Assembly: GCA_002691725.1 (NCBI GenBank)
Contig: NZIT01000034.1
Span: forward strand, 1-11,329
DNA from: SAR116 cluster bacterium
Lineage (GTDB): Bacteria; Pseudomonadota; Alphaproteobacteria; Puniceispirillales; UBA1172
DNA length: 11,329 nt
Direction of reading: 5' to 3'
In this document: piece after piece, positions 1 through 6,665 of the stretch
Numbering within the stretch: position 1 is the first letter of the stretch
Layout: the number at the start of each line of letters is the position of its first letter
Program-made: the position numbers and the translations under genes
Notes under the pieces: generated by a model
Told to the model about the DNA's origin: nothing
What the model saw: the letters and a program-made list of their open reading frames with translations, nothing else
Databases searched by the model: none

Positions 1-1
1 G

Positions 2-544
2 GCGGCAAATAATCCTGCAATCATCACCGCCGACTTTCAATCGCATAGGATGGCGATGCAGCATTTAGATCAAAATACCGACAGGCTTGAGTTAGAGCTG
101 TTTTGGCCACAAAGCTCCAGCGAGCGCAAAAACATTGCCCAGATTTTGCGGCAATGCTTTGGCATGACAGCGGCATATCTGACCTCTGATCAAACTTTAT
201 ATCATATTCGCAATCAAGATATTGAACGCGCTAATCGCAATCTTTATTCGCCATATTCACGGCTTAGCCAGACCCCCGCAGATACAGCAGAAGCCGATGC
301 TATCGGAACGCTGAGCGCGCGCTTGGGACAGGGTACGCCTTTGCGACTTTTCACCAAAATCGGTGATAGCTATATCATTGGCGGCATCATGTCAGCGGCA
401 GGAACGCCTAAGCTAGACGGCAGGATCAACGCTACTTATTCAATCAATCAAGGTAAATTATTTCTCAGCCAAATACATATCAATGGCCGTTTAATTTCGG
501 GAAAAGTCATGCTTTCTGATCAATCGACTGGCCGCTGCATGTAA
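2..544 (+). CDS. Unrecognised protein, 5' truncated by the window edge
   Basis: The frame is open from base 2 to the TAA ending at 544, with no stop, so the gene starts upstream of the window. The first ATG inside (50) lacks a convincing ribosome binding site and is probably internal. About 180 residues are visible. They are soluble-looking and mixed in character, with no membrane segment and no motif I recognise. The last third (LRLFTKIGDSYIIGG and onward) looks like alternating beta strands. The gene is convergent with the minus-strand Lon-like gene, with only 28 bp between the stop codons and no clear terminator hairpin. The function is unknown, and membership of the same system as its neighbours cannot be judged from this end. 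Confidence 0.65.
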   Translation, partial: AANNPAIITADFQSHRMAMQHLDQNTDRLELELFWPQSSSERKNIAQILRQCFGMTAAYLTSDQTLYHIRNQDIERANRNLYSPYSRLSQTPADTAEADAIGTLSARLGQGTPLRLFTKIGDSYIIGGIMSAAGTPKLDGRINATYSINQGKLFLSQIHINGRLISGKVMLSDQSTGRCM

Positions 545-572
545 AGAGAAGTGAGGCATTATGACAATCAGA

Positions 573-1982
573 TCAGGCTTTATCTTGCGCTGCCAGATGA
601 ACCCCTATACCTGTATCTTTGAGCGAATTTTTCGCAGTCAGTCCGGCAGGCCGCGCTGCCCATCGTTTGAACCAGCGATACCAGTTTGATGTCATATGTT
701 CAGAAGATGAAACCATAATCATAAACGGTTTTTGTTCAGTCAAATGGATGGGATGACGGATATATTCGGTTGGCGCTAATTCTGTTTGGGCTGGCTGTAA
801 TAACGGGATGATCTGATCGCCATCATTAATATTGATAGCAACCGCAATCGCCAACCTGTTATCGCCTCTGTTTTGTATTTCAAGATATAAATGGCATCTC
901 TGCTGGGGTAGCGAAGGCAGGGCCGCATCAGCAATTTCATATCGGTGCCAGCGCATCTGATCATTGTCACATGAAGATGCATTATCATTCGCCACCGCCC
1001 AGACTAATTGCATATCAATCTGGGCAATCAGCTGATCAGATTTTTGCTGCAAATAGGCTTCTTCAAAATAGTGAAAACTTAACCATGCGATGAAGTTGTC
1101 ATCTTGCCGATATGATTTTAACATTCGGATGAGTTTGGTATGCTCACCTGACTTTTCCATTTCCATGGCGGCGTGAATAGGCTGCCAAGGGATCATTTGC
1201 TGAAGAGTGAGTAGCAGCATAGTGATAAGCCCATACCCAGCGAGGCGGCGTTTCCAAGCTTTGTTAAAAAACCGGCTAAGCGATTTTTGAATAGACAAAA
1301 TGTGATTGAGCCGGCGGCGCAATGGCGAGGTGGCGGCATCATCTGTCTGCTCAATGTGATTGGCTTGATCGGTCGCATTGTTTGAATGCTGCTGAACCTG
1401 CATGTCTGACAACAGCCGATTAATATCCGCTTCTTGCGATAGCGGATGACAAATCGCATTTTCGGGGATGAGGTCTGCAATCTCAGCCATATTATCGGGG
1501 TGTAATGCAATATGGAGCTGACCGCCGCGATTATTAATCGCCTTGAGGAGCGCCTGGCTAGCTAGCAGCTTTTCTCGAACATGCATAATTGGTGATACCG
1601 TCTGATTGATATCAACCTGTCCACTAGCCCATATCACCGGCAGATCATCATGAATATCTTGAGCATCTTGATCATTTTGGAGGTGATCAGGCGCTTGGCT
1701 AAACCTGTTTTGATGGTGAAGCCTATGTGCAATAAGCATAGCTAACTGCCAGCTGTCACCTTGATCAATAGGCCCGCTAACATCCGCACGAAAGGACGGA
1801 ATGCCAGTAATTTTTTGGATAATTCCTGTTGGCCGTCTGATAAAGGCATGATACGCCGCGCTGACTGGCAAAGCAGTAAACGTGTTGGTTATACAGATAA
1901 CAGACTGAATATCCGAATGTTCTTCGGTAAGCGAAATGATTTCTACTGGATATTGTGTTGTCGGTATAAAAACGCGAGTCAC
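573..1982 (-). CDS. Membrane-tethered Lon-like (S16 family) protein with periplasmic C-terminal domain
   Basis: 469 residues from a GTG start whose GTGA overlaps the TGA of the preceding gene, implying translational coupling. Seen: residues 60-195 align by eye with the Lon proteolytic domain. GDSW (75-78) sits where Lon has GPSAG. SGQV (120-123) sits where Lon has TGE(V/I). REKLLAS (136-142) corresponds to KEKLLAA, followed by a beta strand and the HPDNMAEIADLIPENAICHP stretch (161-180), which matches the Lon region with IP..N..DL..IP. S77 and K138 fit the catalytic dyad. They are 61 residues apart against 43 in E. coli Lon (S679/K722), and an Asp/Gln-rich loop of about 18 residues (roughly 95-112) accounts for the difference. 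Basic KRR (244-246) precedes one membrane span (about 247-263). Residues 268-469 then lie outside the cytoplasm, with Cys338 and Cys363 and a late beta segment loosely like DUF4384. No AAA+ ATPase domain is present. It could be a peptidase or a binding pseudo-enzyme. Confidence 0.72.
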   Translation of the reverse strand: MTRVFIPTTQYPVEIISLTEEHSDIQSVICITNTFTALPVSAAYHAFIRRPTGIIQKITGIPSFRADVSGPIDQGDSWQLAMLIAHRLHHQNRFSQAPDHLQNDQDAQDIHDDLPVIWASGQVDINQTVSPIMHVREKLLASQALLKAINNRGGQLHIALHPDNMAEIADLIPENAICHPLSQEADINRLLSDMQVQQHSNNATDQANHIEQTDDAATSPLRRRLNHILSIQKSLSRFFNKAWKRRLAGYGLITMLLLTLQQMIPWQPIHAAMEMEKSGEHTKLIRMLKSYRQDDNFIAWLSFHYFEEAYLQQKSDQLIAQIDMQLVWAVANDNASSCDNDQMRWHRYEIADAALPSLPQQRCHLYLEIQNRGDNRLAIAVAININDGDQIIPLLQPAQTELAPTEYIRHPIHLTEQKPFMIMVSSSEHMTSNWYRWFKRWAARPAGLTAKNSLKDTGIGVHLAAQDKA

Positions 1983-2560
1983 TTGATATAAAGTTCCGTC
2001 TCTGGATTTCTTAAATCGGTTAGCATGGGATCATCATGATGCAATAGAATTTGTATGCGCTGATCCTGTGATGACGTCAATGATGACGTCAATGATGTTG
2101 TCTGGGGTGTTGTCTGGGGCGTTGTAAGGGGTTTTTGGCGAAATACACCGTTACAATGCGAAATGAGCATCTTTGCGGATGTATCTTGTTGGGCTTGATC
2201 TTGATGAAAAATTAGCTGCACATAGACCAGCCCATCCTGTGAAGCAGATGGCATGATCTGGACGTCAAAATCAGTCCCATGCCGATGATTGCTGTCACTT
2301 GAGGCGGCGGCTTGCCGGGGCTGAAAAGCTTGCGCCTTTTGCGCCAAGATCGCCTTGAACTGCCGTCTTGCGGTGAAGTTCTGTGATATCTGATGAAGGG
2401 TATCATCATCAGCTAACCCGTTAGCGATTTGCCATAAGCGATAGAGGTTAAGCCCATCAGATGTGGTTGCTTCAAGCTGATCATGCATGAGCCGTGCATC
2501 CGTGATTTTATCAAATAGAACACCAGCATCGGATAGAATAGCTTTGTTTTCCTTAATCAT
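1979..2560 (-). CDS. Unrecognised soluble protein coupled to the Lon-like gene
   Basis: 193 residues, starting at ATG 2560 with AGAGGG five bases upstream. The frame could extend further upstream, but that stretch lies inside the preceding gene and has no better site. The start overlaps the preceding stop by 8 bp (ATGATTAA), and its own stop overlaps the next GTG start by 4 bp, so the three genes are probably translated in series. There is no signal peptide or membrane segment. The N-terminal 90 residues look helical (LYRLWQIANGLADDD, then a basic helix near 75-90). The second half looks beta-rich (VYVQLIF, RIQILLH). Between the late strands lies a Thr/Gln/Ser-rich linker made by tandem DNA duplications. 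I do not recognise a family. The position suggests a cytoplasmic adaptor between the actin-like and Lon-like proteins, which is inference. Confidence 0.7.
   Translation of the reverse strand: MIKENKAILSDAGVLFDKITDARLMHDQLEATTSDGLNLYRLWQIANGLADDDTLHQISQNFTARRQFKAILAQKAQAFQPRQAAASSDSNHRHGTDFDVQIMPSASQDGLVYVQLIFHQDQAQQDTSAKMLISHCNGVFRQKPLTTPQTTPQTTSLTSSLTSSQDQRIQILLHHDDPMLTDLRNPETELYIK
2070..2119. repeat. Two adjacent 12-bp tandem duplications inside a coding region
   Basis: GATGACGTCAAT occurs twice in tandem (2070-2081 and 2082-2093). Two bases later TGTTGTCTGGGG occurs twice (2096-2107 and 2108-2119). Both units are multiples of three and keep the reading frame of the minus-strand 193-residue protein, giving a short repetitive Thr/Pro/Gln and Ser/Leu/Thr linker. 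This looks like replication slippage in a tolerant linker, not a regulatory array, although the first unit contains the palindrome TGACGTCA. Confidence 0.85.
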
Positions 2561-4250
2561 GATAACCCTCTGATTTGTAAATAAGCAAAAATTGATTGGC
2601 AAAGATTTTATGATCTTGGCGGAACAGGGCGTCCAGATCATAAGTTGCGGTAATCGCCTCAATGAAACGCTGAATAGCCATGATAATAATCTCTGTTAAC
2701 TCAGCCGCTCTGGCAAGATTATCATGCCATATGTCGAGGTCGTTAATGCCTGCTGGCGCTGATTTCAGGCCTGCCCGACGAAAGCCACGAGCCGTTGTTT
2801 TTATCTCTGCCAATTTGGCTTTGAGCGCCGATTTTGCCTTGCTTTTATCTAAGGCGGCAAAGACAGTTTGCGCGGTTTGATTAGATGCGCTGGGTGATGA
2901 CGCGGCATCTTGCATTAACCGCGATAACTCTAATCTGGCGTCATTGGATAGTTGCCGCACCAAAATTGTTAATCCTTCGATATGTTGCGCTTCCAAAAGC
3001 CGCTGGCAGGCAGTTTTGAGCGTGCCGTCAGCAACCGCCAGAACATCTTTCCATTCTGTGAGCCAGTTTGAGTAAGCGGCATCCTCAATATCTGGCATCA
3101 TGCTGATGATATCCAGTTTTGCCTGTGGCTGATCACGCAAGCTTTGGGTGATGCGGTTCTGCGCTTGCGAAAATACCGCCCCTCGTAAAACTGAGTGGCG
3201 TAAGGCGGTGGCATGCTTGTCAGCATGTACCAACAGGCTAATCCTGGCCTTCTCGCCATTGTTCAGCATTTTAATGCTATCCAGCGGCGGTTTGTCCATT
3301 TCATGAATGGCAAATTGCAACCCGCGTCTATCTTCTGTGATGAAGGTGTCGCTGCTTTGAATTGCTGGCGGGCGATAATCAGAGATGCTGACATCCTCCT
3401 CTGACTGATCAAAATAGCTCATCATTAGCGTATTAAGGTGATAATTTGCATCACTTAAACTGTCTGCATTGACCCTAGATTTGCTGGCGAGGTCTAGCCC
3501 TTGGCGAAAGGTAATCCAAGCCCTCAGGCAAGTATCATAAAGCTTGAGGCTTAACTCAGGATCAAGGCTTTTCTCTAACCAGAAATTGAGAATAACCTGA
3601 TTATCAACATCACTTGCGGAAATGGTACTATTATCGTCAAGCTCGGCCATCAGATAATCTTGCAGAAGATTACTGATTTTGCGCTCAGAACTGCGCGGCA
3701 AATGCTCACCAAGAAATCGGTATATTTGTTTCGAAAGATCATTTGATGTGGTTTTAATGGCGTTAGATGATGTGTCTTGGCCCAGACGTTCATATATCTT
3801 AATAAAGATATCAATCCCCAGCGCCTCACAGATAAAATCAGCCAGCCCAATGATGACAGGGCTGCGCGCCATATCAATTTGATAGGTCGGGCTGTGTGAA
3901 GTCAGGATGATATGGCGATCTGAAAGCTTAATATCATCAGCGATACGGGCTTGATTAAAGAGCTGATTTACTCGTGCCGATGTTGCTCTACCGCCAAACA
4001 AAAGCACATCAAAATCAATCCCGGATGCAGACGCCGCCGCCATAAATCCACATAGCCGATACAGCTCCTGGCCATATGACCTGGACGCTACCATGCTGGT
4101 GATTAATGAGGACACTCGTGGCGAGAATATAGGCTCACCTTGAATATCGGTCGCATCATGAATATTCCGCAAACAATTCAGCAGATGTTCTGACGGTGGG
4201 TTAAGCCTGAACTCTGCCCAAGAAGATAAAATAGTCGAAGGATCATTCAT
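2553..4250 (-). CDS. Protein with C-terminal actin/Hsp70-type ATPase signature, lacking the N-terminal half
   Basis: 565 residues, starting at ATG 4250. The frame stays open 75 codons further upstream, but that stretch is low in protein character. Seen: DFDVLLFGGRATSARVNQLF (79-98) matches the Hsp70/actin adenosine motif (hydrophobic strand, GG, small residue, then a helix). A second block about 45 residues later (PVIIGLADFI, 131-140) falls where Hsp70-like proteins have their A-x-x-x-G-A-A segment. The arrangement recalls the ATPase-like part of SrfB proteins (weak, by eye). Absent: the phosphate-1 loop (DxGT type) and the rest of the N-terminal lobe. Residues 160-565 are mostly helical, with no membrane segment and no motif I recognise. 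There is only a weak CAGG before the start. It overlaps the next gene by 8 bp. It may be a remnant, one half of a split ATPase, or a pseudo-ATPase scaffold. Confidence 0.6.
   Translation of the reverse strand: MNDPSTILSSWAEFRLNPPSEHLLNCLRNIHDATDIQGEPIFSPRVSSLITSMVASRSYGQELYRLCGFMAAASASGIDFDVLLFGGRATSARVNQLFNQARIADDIKLSDRHIILTSHSPTYQIDMARSPVIIGLADFICEALGIDIFIKIYERLGQDTSSNAIKTTSNDLSKQIYRFLGEHLPRSSERKISNLLQDYLMAELDDNSTISASDVDNQVILNFWLEKSLDPELSLKLYDTCLRAWITFRQGLDLASKSRVNADSLSDANYHLNTLMMSYFDQSEEDVSISDYRPPAIQSSDTFITEDRRGLQFAIHEMDKPPLDSIKMLNNGEKARISLLVHADKHATALRHSVLRGAVFSQAQNRITQSLRDQPQAKLDIISMMPDIEDAAYSNWLTEWKDVLAVADGTLKTACQRLLEAQHIEGLTILVRQLSNDARLELSRLMQDAASSPSASNQTAQTVFAALDKSKAKSALKAKLAEIKTTARGFRRAGLKSAPAGINDLDIWHDNLARAAELTEIIIMAIQRFIEAITATYDLDALFRQDHKIFANQFLLIYKSEGYHD
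2566..2571 (-). promoter_or_regulatory. Ribosome binding site fixing the start at 2560
   Basis: AGAGGG on the minus strand lies five bases before ATG 2560 and inside the end of the upstream gene. It supports the internal ATG over the 34-codon longer alternative. Confidence 0.7.
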
Positions 4251-4443
4251 GACCTGAACATTTCTGATCGCATGTAAATATGTTCTATTATAATTGTGTA
4301 ATTTAACATGGTTTAATAAAATGAACAGCCTTGAAGCCGCATTATTTACAAGACCCATATTATTTGCCAGACATGATGAGATAATGCTGCATCCAGCGGT
4401 TTCAAATGCGTGATCATGAATAACGGGGTTAATACACATAAGG
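4251..4443 (-). promoter_or_regulatory. 193-bp gap with possible promoter for the three-gene overlapping block
   Basis: This is the largest gap in the minus-strand cluster and is locally AT-rich. A perfect TATAAT on the minus strand lies at 4287-4292, about 36 bp before ATG 4250, but no good -35 hexamer sits at the right distance. The minus frame continuous with the downstream gene is open through the gap but has the composition of noncoding DNA. It may be a secondary promoter separating the 2553-573 block from the genes upstream. The evidence is weak. Confidence 0.3.
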
Positions 4444-5214
4444 CTATGAGTTCTGTTTAATCCACTGGCTAACACGCGCCCGGTTCTGTTGCATCTTTGT
4501 CACTAGTTGTTGACTAAAAGATGTGTGTGAAGGGATGGGCTTGCGGGTGATTTTTGTATGCTTCCGCGTAAGCCAGTAATCAATATCCCTCACCTCACTC
4601 TGCCAGTGATAATGGCCGTTCTGGTCATATTGCGGTGTTGATATTTGCGGCGGTAATATTTGCGGCAGGTTCAGCTCACCTCTCATCATATGGCGCCATT
4701 GGCCTTTATAATGTTGGGCGCGGCTTAACACTTTCAGCACATATCCTCGGGTGCTGGGAATAATGCTGGGTGGATTTGTGTGGGTGACGCGCGAGCCACC
4801 ATTATAATGGGATAATGCCAGATCAATGCGGCCGTCATAGGCGGCGATCAGATCATCTAAAAATCTGATGCCAAGCTGAATATTCAACCGGGGTTGGTAT
4901 AGCCTGTCTGGATGAACAGAAAAAACACCTTTGGCGGTAGCGGGCATGATTTGCATCACACCTATCGCACCTTTATGGCTGACGACATGAGGGCGGAAAC
5001 TGGATTCTGTTTCTGCTACCGCCAAGGCCAGGCTGGGGGAGACATATTTTGATTTTAAAGCTTCTTGAATAATCATGGATTTAATATAATCGCTCTGATC
5101 AAAGCGTGATGCTGATGCCGGACATGCTGATAAAATTGCGATTAACAGCAAGCCGAATGAGACCATAACTATGGTCAGACTTTGTGTCGGGCGATGGAGT
5201 TTAGGCATTAGCAT
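4444..5214 (-). CDS. Lytic transglycosylase, SLT (GH23) type, secreted or lipoprotein
   Basis: 256 residues from ATG 5214, with GAGGAT six bases upstream. It cleaves the MurNAc-GlcNAc bond of peptidoglycan, forming 1,6-anhydro ends. Seen: a hydrophobic export signal (about 13-30) that ends in LSAC (28-31), a possible lipobox, with ASA (34-36) as an alternative signal-peptidase I site. The SLT motifs are in order: AETESSFRP with catalytic Glu70 (ES motif), GAIGVMQIMPATA (82-94), ALSHYNGG (133-140), and RGYVLKVL (156-163). The catalytic domain is compact, like the specialised enzymes of secretion systems, pili and conjugation. The tail (175-256) is basic and repeats PQI/PQY, encoded by an 11-bp direct repeat at 4641-4651 and 4656-4666. 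It starts 24 bp after the ExbD-like gene and is probably co-transcribed with it. The likely role is opening the wall for an envelope-spanning assembly (inference). Confidence 0.93.
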   Translation of the reverse strand: MLMPKLHRPTQSLTIVMVSFGLLLIAILSACPASASRFDQSDYIKSMIIQEALKSKYVSPSLALAVAETESSFRPHVVSHKGAIGVMQIMPATAKGVFSVHPDRLYQPRLNIQLGIRFLDDLIAAYDGRIDLALSHYNGGSRVTHTNPPSIIPSTRGYVLKVLSRAQHYKGQWRHMMRGELNLPQILPPQISTPQYDQNGHYHWQSEVRDIDYWLTRKHTKITRKPIPSHTSFSQQLVTKMQQNRARVSQWIKQNS

Positions 5215-5238
5215 AATGTGATCCTCATATATTTCTGA

Positions 5239-5634
5239 TTAATTGCTTTGGGCAGACAGGGTAGCCGCTATATCGCCAGGCAGTGCTGATATCTGAATAT
5301 CCAGATCAGCATGGGATTGTTTGAATGCCATGACATCTGAAATGGCGATGCTATCCTCAACGGCTAAAATAACTGGCCGCGATGGATCGAGGTTTTTGGG
5401 GTTAGTACTGGCCAGATTTTCATCAAAATATCCGTTCGGGTGCAGCAGCAGATATTGCGGTTCTGCCTGTTCAGGGATGTCTTGTGATGTGGGTGACGAT
5501 ACCGCTATGCTTTCAGGTGCTGCCGCCTCTGGTTGATGAACAATGGCAAAGAGCATCAAAACCATGAGGCTGAAAAATGCCATGGCTAGCGCAAAGGCCA
5601 CTTCTGCAAGGGGGTTGGCATCATCTGAAATCAT
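5239..5634 (-). CDS. ExbD/TolR-like single-span membrane protein
   Basis: 131 residues from ATG 5634, with GGAG six bases upstream. An in-frame TTG one codon earlier is less likely. Seen: a short cytoplasmic N-terminus, then NPLAEVAFALAMAFF and one span ending near residue 34. The PLAEV stretch matches the PLLDV/PLvDV start of the TolR/ExbD span. A Pro/Ala/Glu/Ser-rich linker (about 36-60) leads to a small periplasmic domain in which RPVILAVEDSIAISDVMAFK resembles the ExbD strand-helix unit. The family couples proton or sodium flow, through an Asp in the span (TolR D23, ExbD D25), to periplasmic work with an ExbB/TolQ/MotA partner. Here Glu11 stands in that place. No partner gene is visible in the window. 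The domain is shorter and divergent, so it may instead be a structural single-span protein. Confidence 0.62.
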   Translation of the reverse strand: MISDDANPLAEVAFALAMAFFSLMVLMLFAIVHQPEAAAPESIAVSSPTSQDIPEQAEPQYLLLHPNGYFDENLASTNPKNLDPSRPVILAVEDSIAISDVMAFKQSHADLDIQISALPGDIAATLSAQSN

Positions 5635-5640
5635 CAATCA

Positions 5641-5644
5641 CTCC
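5641..5644 (-). promoter_or_regulatory. Ribosome binding site fixing the start at 5634
   Basis: GGAG on the minus strand, six bases before ATG 5634, favours this ATG over the TTG at 5637. Confidence 0.65.
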
Positions 5645-5706
5645 ATCTAACAAAATGATGTGTTCATATGTTAAATGGGAAAATCTGACCTGTTTTTTCA
5701 TGAAAT

Positions 5707-5725
5707 AATGCTTTACCTGAGCATT
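5707..5725. other. Small hairpin after the 5725 gene stop
   Basis: AATGCT (5707-5712) and AGCATT (5720-5725) form a perfect 6-bp inverted repeat around a 7-base loop, touching the stop codon of the gene ending at 5725. It is AT-rich and is not followed by a T-run on the minus strand, so it is not a strong intrinsic terminator. It could be a weak attenuator or an RNA processing site in the 90-bp gap before the ExbD-like gene. Confidence 0.25.
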
Positions 5726-6624
5726 TAATTAAATTTAAGCGTGTTGCCAGTGCTGCCACGGCTTTCAATACTGTCATAGCGTTTAATGCTGATGAACCCA
5801 GATTGGACTTGTAGCGCGGCATCACCATCAGGATCAATGCCGACTTCCATCAGGCTAACCCGCAGCCATTCATTCAGCTTTTGTGCAGATACCGTGGTGT
5901 GATAGGAAAAGCGAAGCCGTGGCGAGCGCGACTCGGTTTGGGTTATGGCAATAAATCCAGGGAATTCATGTTCCATTAAATCCATCAGCTCAAGCATTTC
6001 TTCGTTATCAAGATCAATCATTTCGACTTTGAAAATCTGAATTGGTTTTGCCTCACCATCTGATGATCCGGTTGGCCTTTTTAAGACTTGGATAATATTG
6101 CTGGCCAGACTGTCTGCCTGCGCCTCTAATTCTGGCAACAGCAGCCCATCCAGACAGCTCTGATTACAATTCTCAGGGATCAGGATCACTTGGCTAGGCT
6201 CAACCCAGCTCGCAACAAAGCCATTGCTGGTCGTATAGATTTGGGCGGCTAGACGCATGGATAACTGACGGCTATTCGGCTCAATCCATTCATCATAATC
6301 GACAAAAATGATGAACCCGTTACCAATGGTTGCCCTGATCGCAGAGCTTGCTGCAAGGATGGTCTGGCGATGAGCATTTGAGGGCTGGCCAATCTTGGTC
6401 AAGATGGTGGTTTTATCGGTCACCATATATCCAGCCTTGCTAAAGCGTGATGCCATAATGTCGGTGGCTTTTTGGCTGACCCAGGGATAGCTTGCTGGCG
6501 TCTCTGAAAACACAACGACGCTATTTGCCATCGTCTTATGGCTCATCGCCAGCAATGCTAGCATGATAGCCAGAGCTAATGTGAGCAAGCTGAATAAAGA
6601 TTTAGAATATGAATGAATTAACAT
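5725..6624 (-). CDS. Secreted protein, paralogue of the upstream gene; CsgG/TolB-N-like first domain
   Basis: 299 residues from ATG 6624, with GAGG seven bases upstream. Seen: a long signal peptide (hydrophobic about 10-26, likely cut near MANS, 32-35). Residues 36-182 alternate strands and helices (SVVVFSE, MASRFSKAGYMVTD, GFIIFVDYDEW, RLAAQIYTTSNGFVASWV) in the style of CsgG/TolB-N/Lpo-type periplasmic domains. Cys153 and Cys157 (CNQSC) could form a disulfide. Residues 196-285 form a second domain shared with the neighbouring 273-residue protein: EHEFPGFIAI here against ENEFPGVINI there, and NEWLRVSLMEVGI against RKWLQLMMVETGL. It lies 41 bp after that gene. The family cannot be named with certainty. 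A periplasmic role beside the lytic transglycosylase and ExbD-like protein is likely from the signal peptide. Confidence 0.75.
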   Translation of the reverse strand: MLIHSYSKSLFSLLTLALAIMLALLAMSHKTMANSVVVFSETPASYPWVSQKATDIMASRFSKAGYMVTDKTTILTKIGQPSNAHRQTILAASSAIRATIGNGFIIFVDYDEWIEPNSRQLSMRLAAQIYTTSNGFVASWVEPSQVILIPENCNQSCLDGLLLPELEAQADSLASNIIQVLKRPTGSSDGEAKPIQIFKVEMIDLDNEEMLELMDLMEHEFPGFIAITQTESRSPRLRFSYHTTVSAQKLNEWLRVSLMEVGIDPDGDAALQVQSGFISIKRYDSIESRGSTGNTLKFN

Positions 6625-6665
6625 AGTAATACCTCATCTTTTCCGATCATCTTATCAGATCAGGG

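Noticed and set aside
545..572. Possible bidirectional terminator between convergent genes
   Set aside because: No stem-loop with a T-run could be found in the 28 bp.
561..689. 42-codon plus-strand frame with GAGG just before its ATG
   Set aside because: It lies almost wholly antisense to the end of the Lon-like gene, has no recognisable content, and is short; probably chance.
2070..2093. TGACGTCA palindromes as a possible operator pair
   Set aside because: They are part of an in-frame coding duplication with no promoter nearby.
2561..2662. 34-codon N-terminal extension of the 193-residue protein
   Set aside because: Lies inside the preceding gene; ATG 2560 has a good ribosome binding site and a coupling overlap.
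4251..4475. 75-codon N-terminal extension of the 565-residue protein
   Set aside because: Low protein character, no binding site at its start, and it overlaps the end of the transglycosylase gene; ATG 4250 preferred, though its own binding site is weak.
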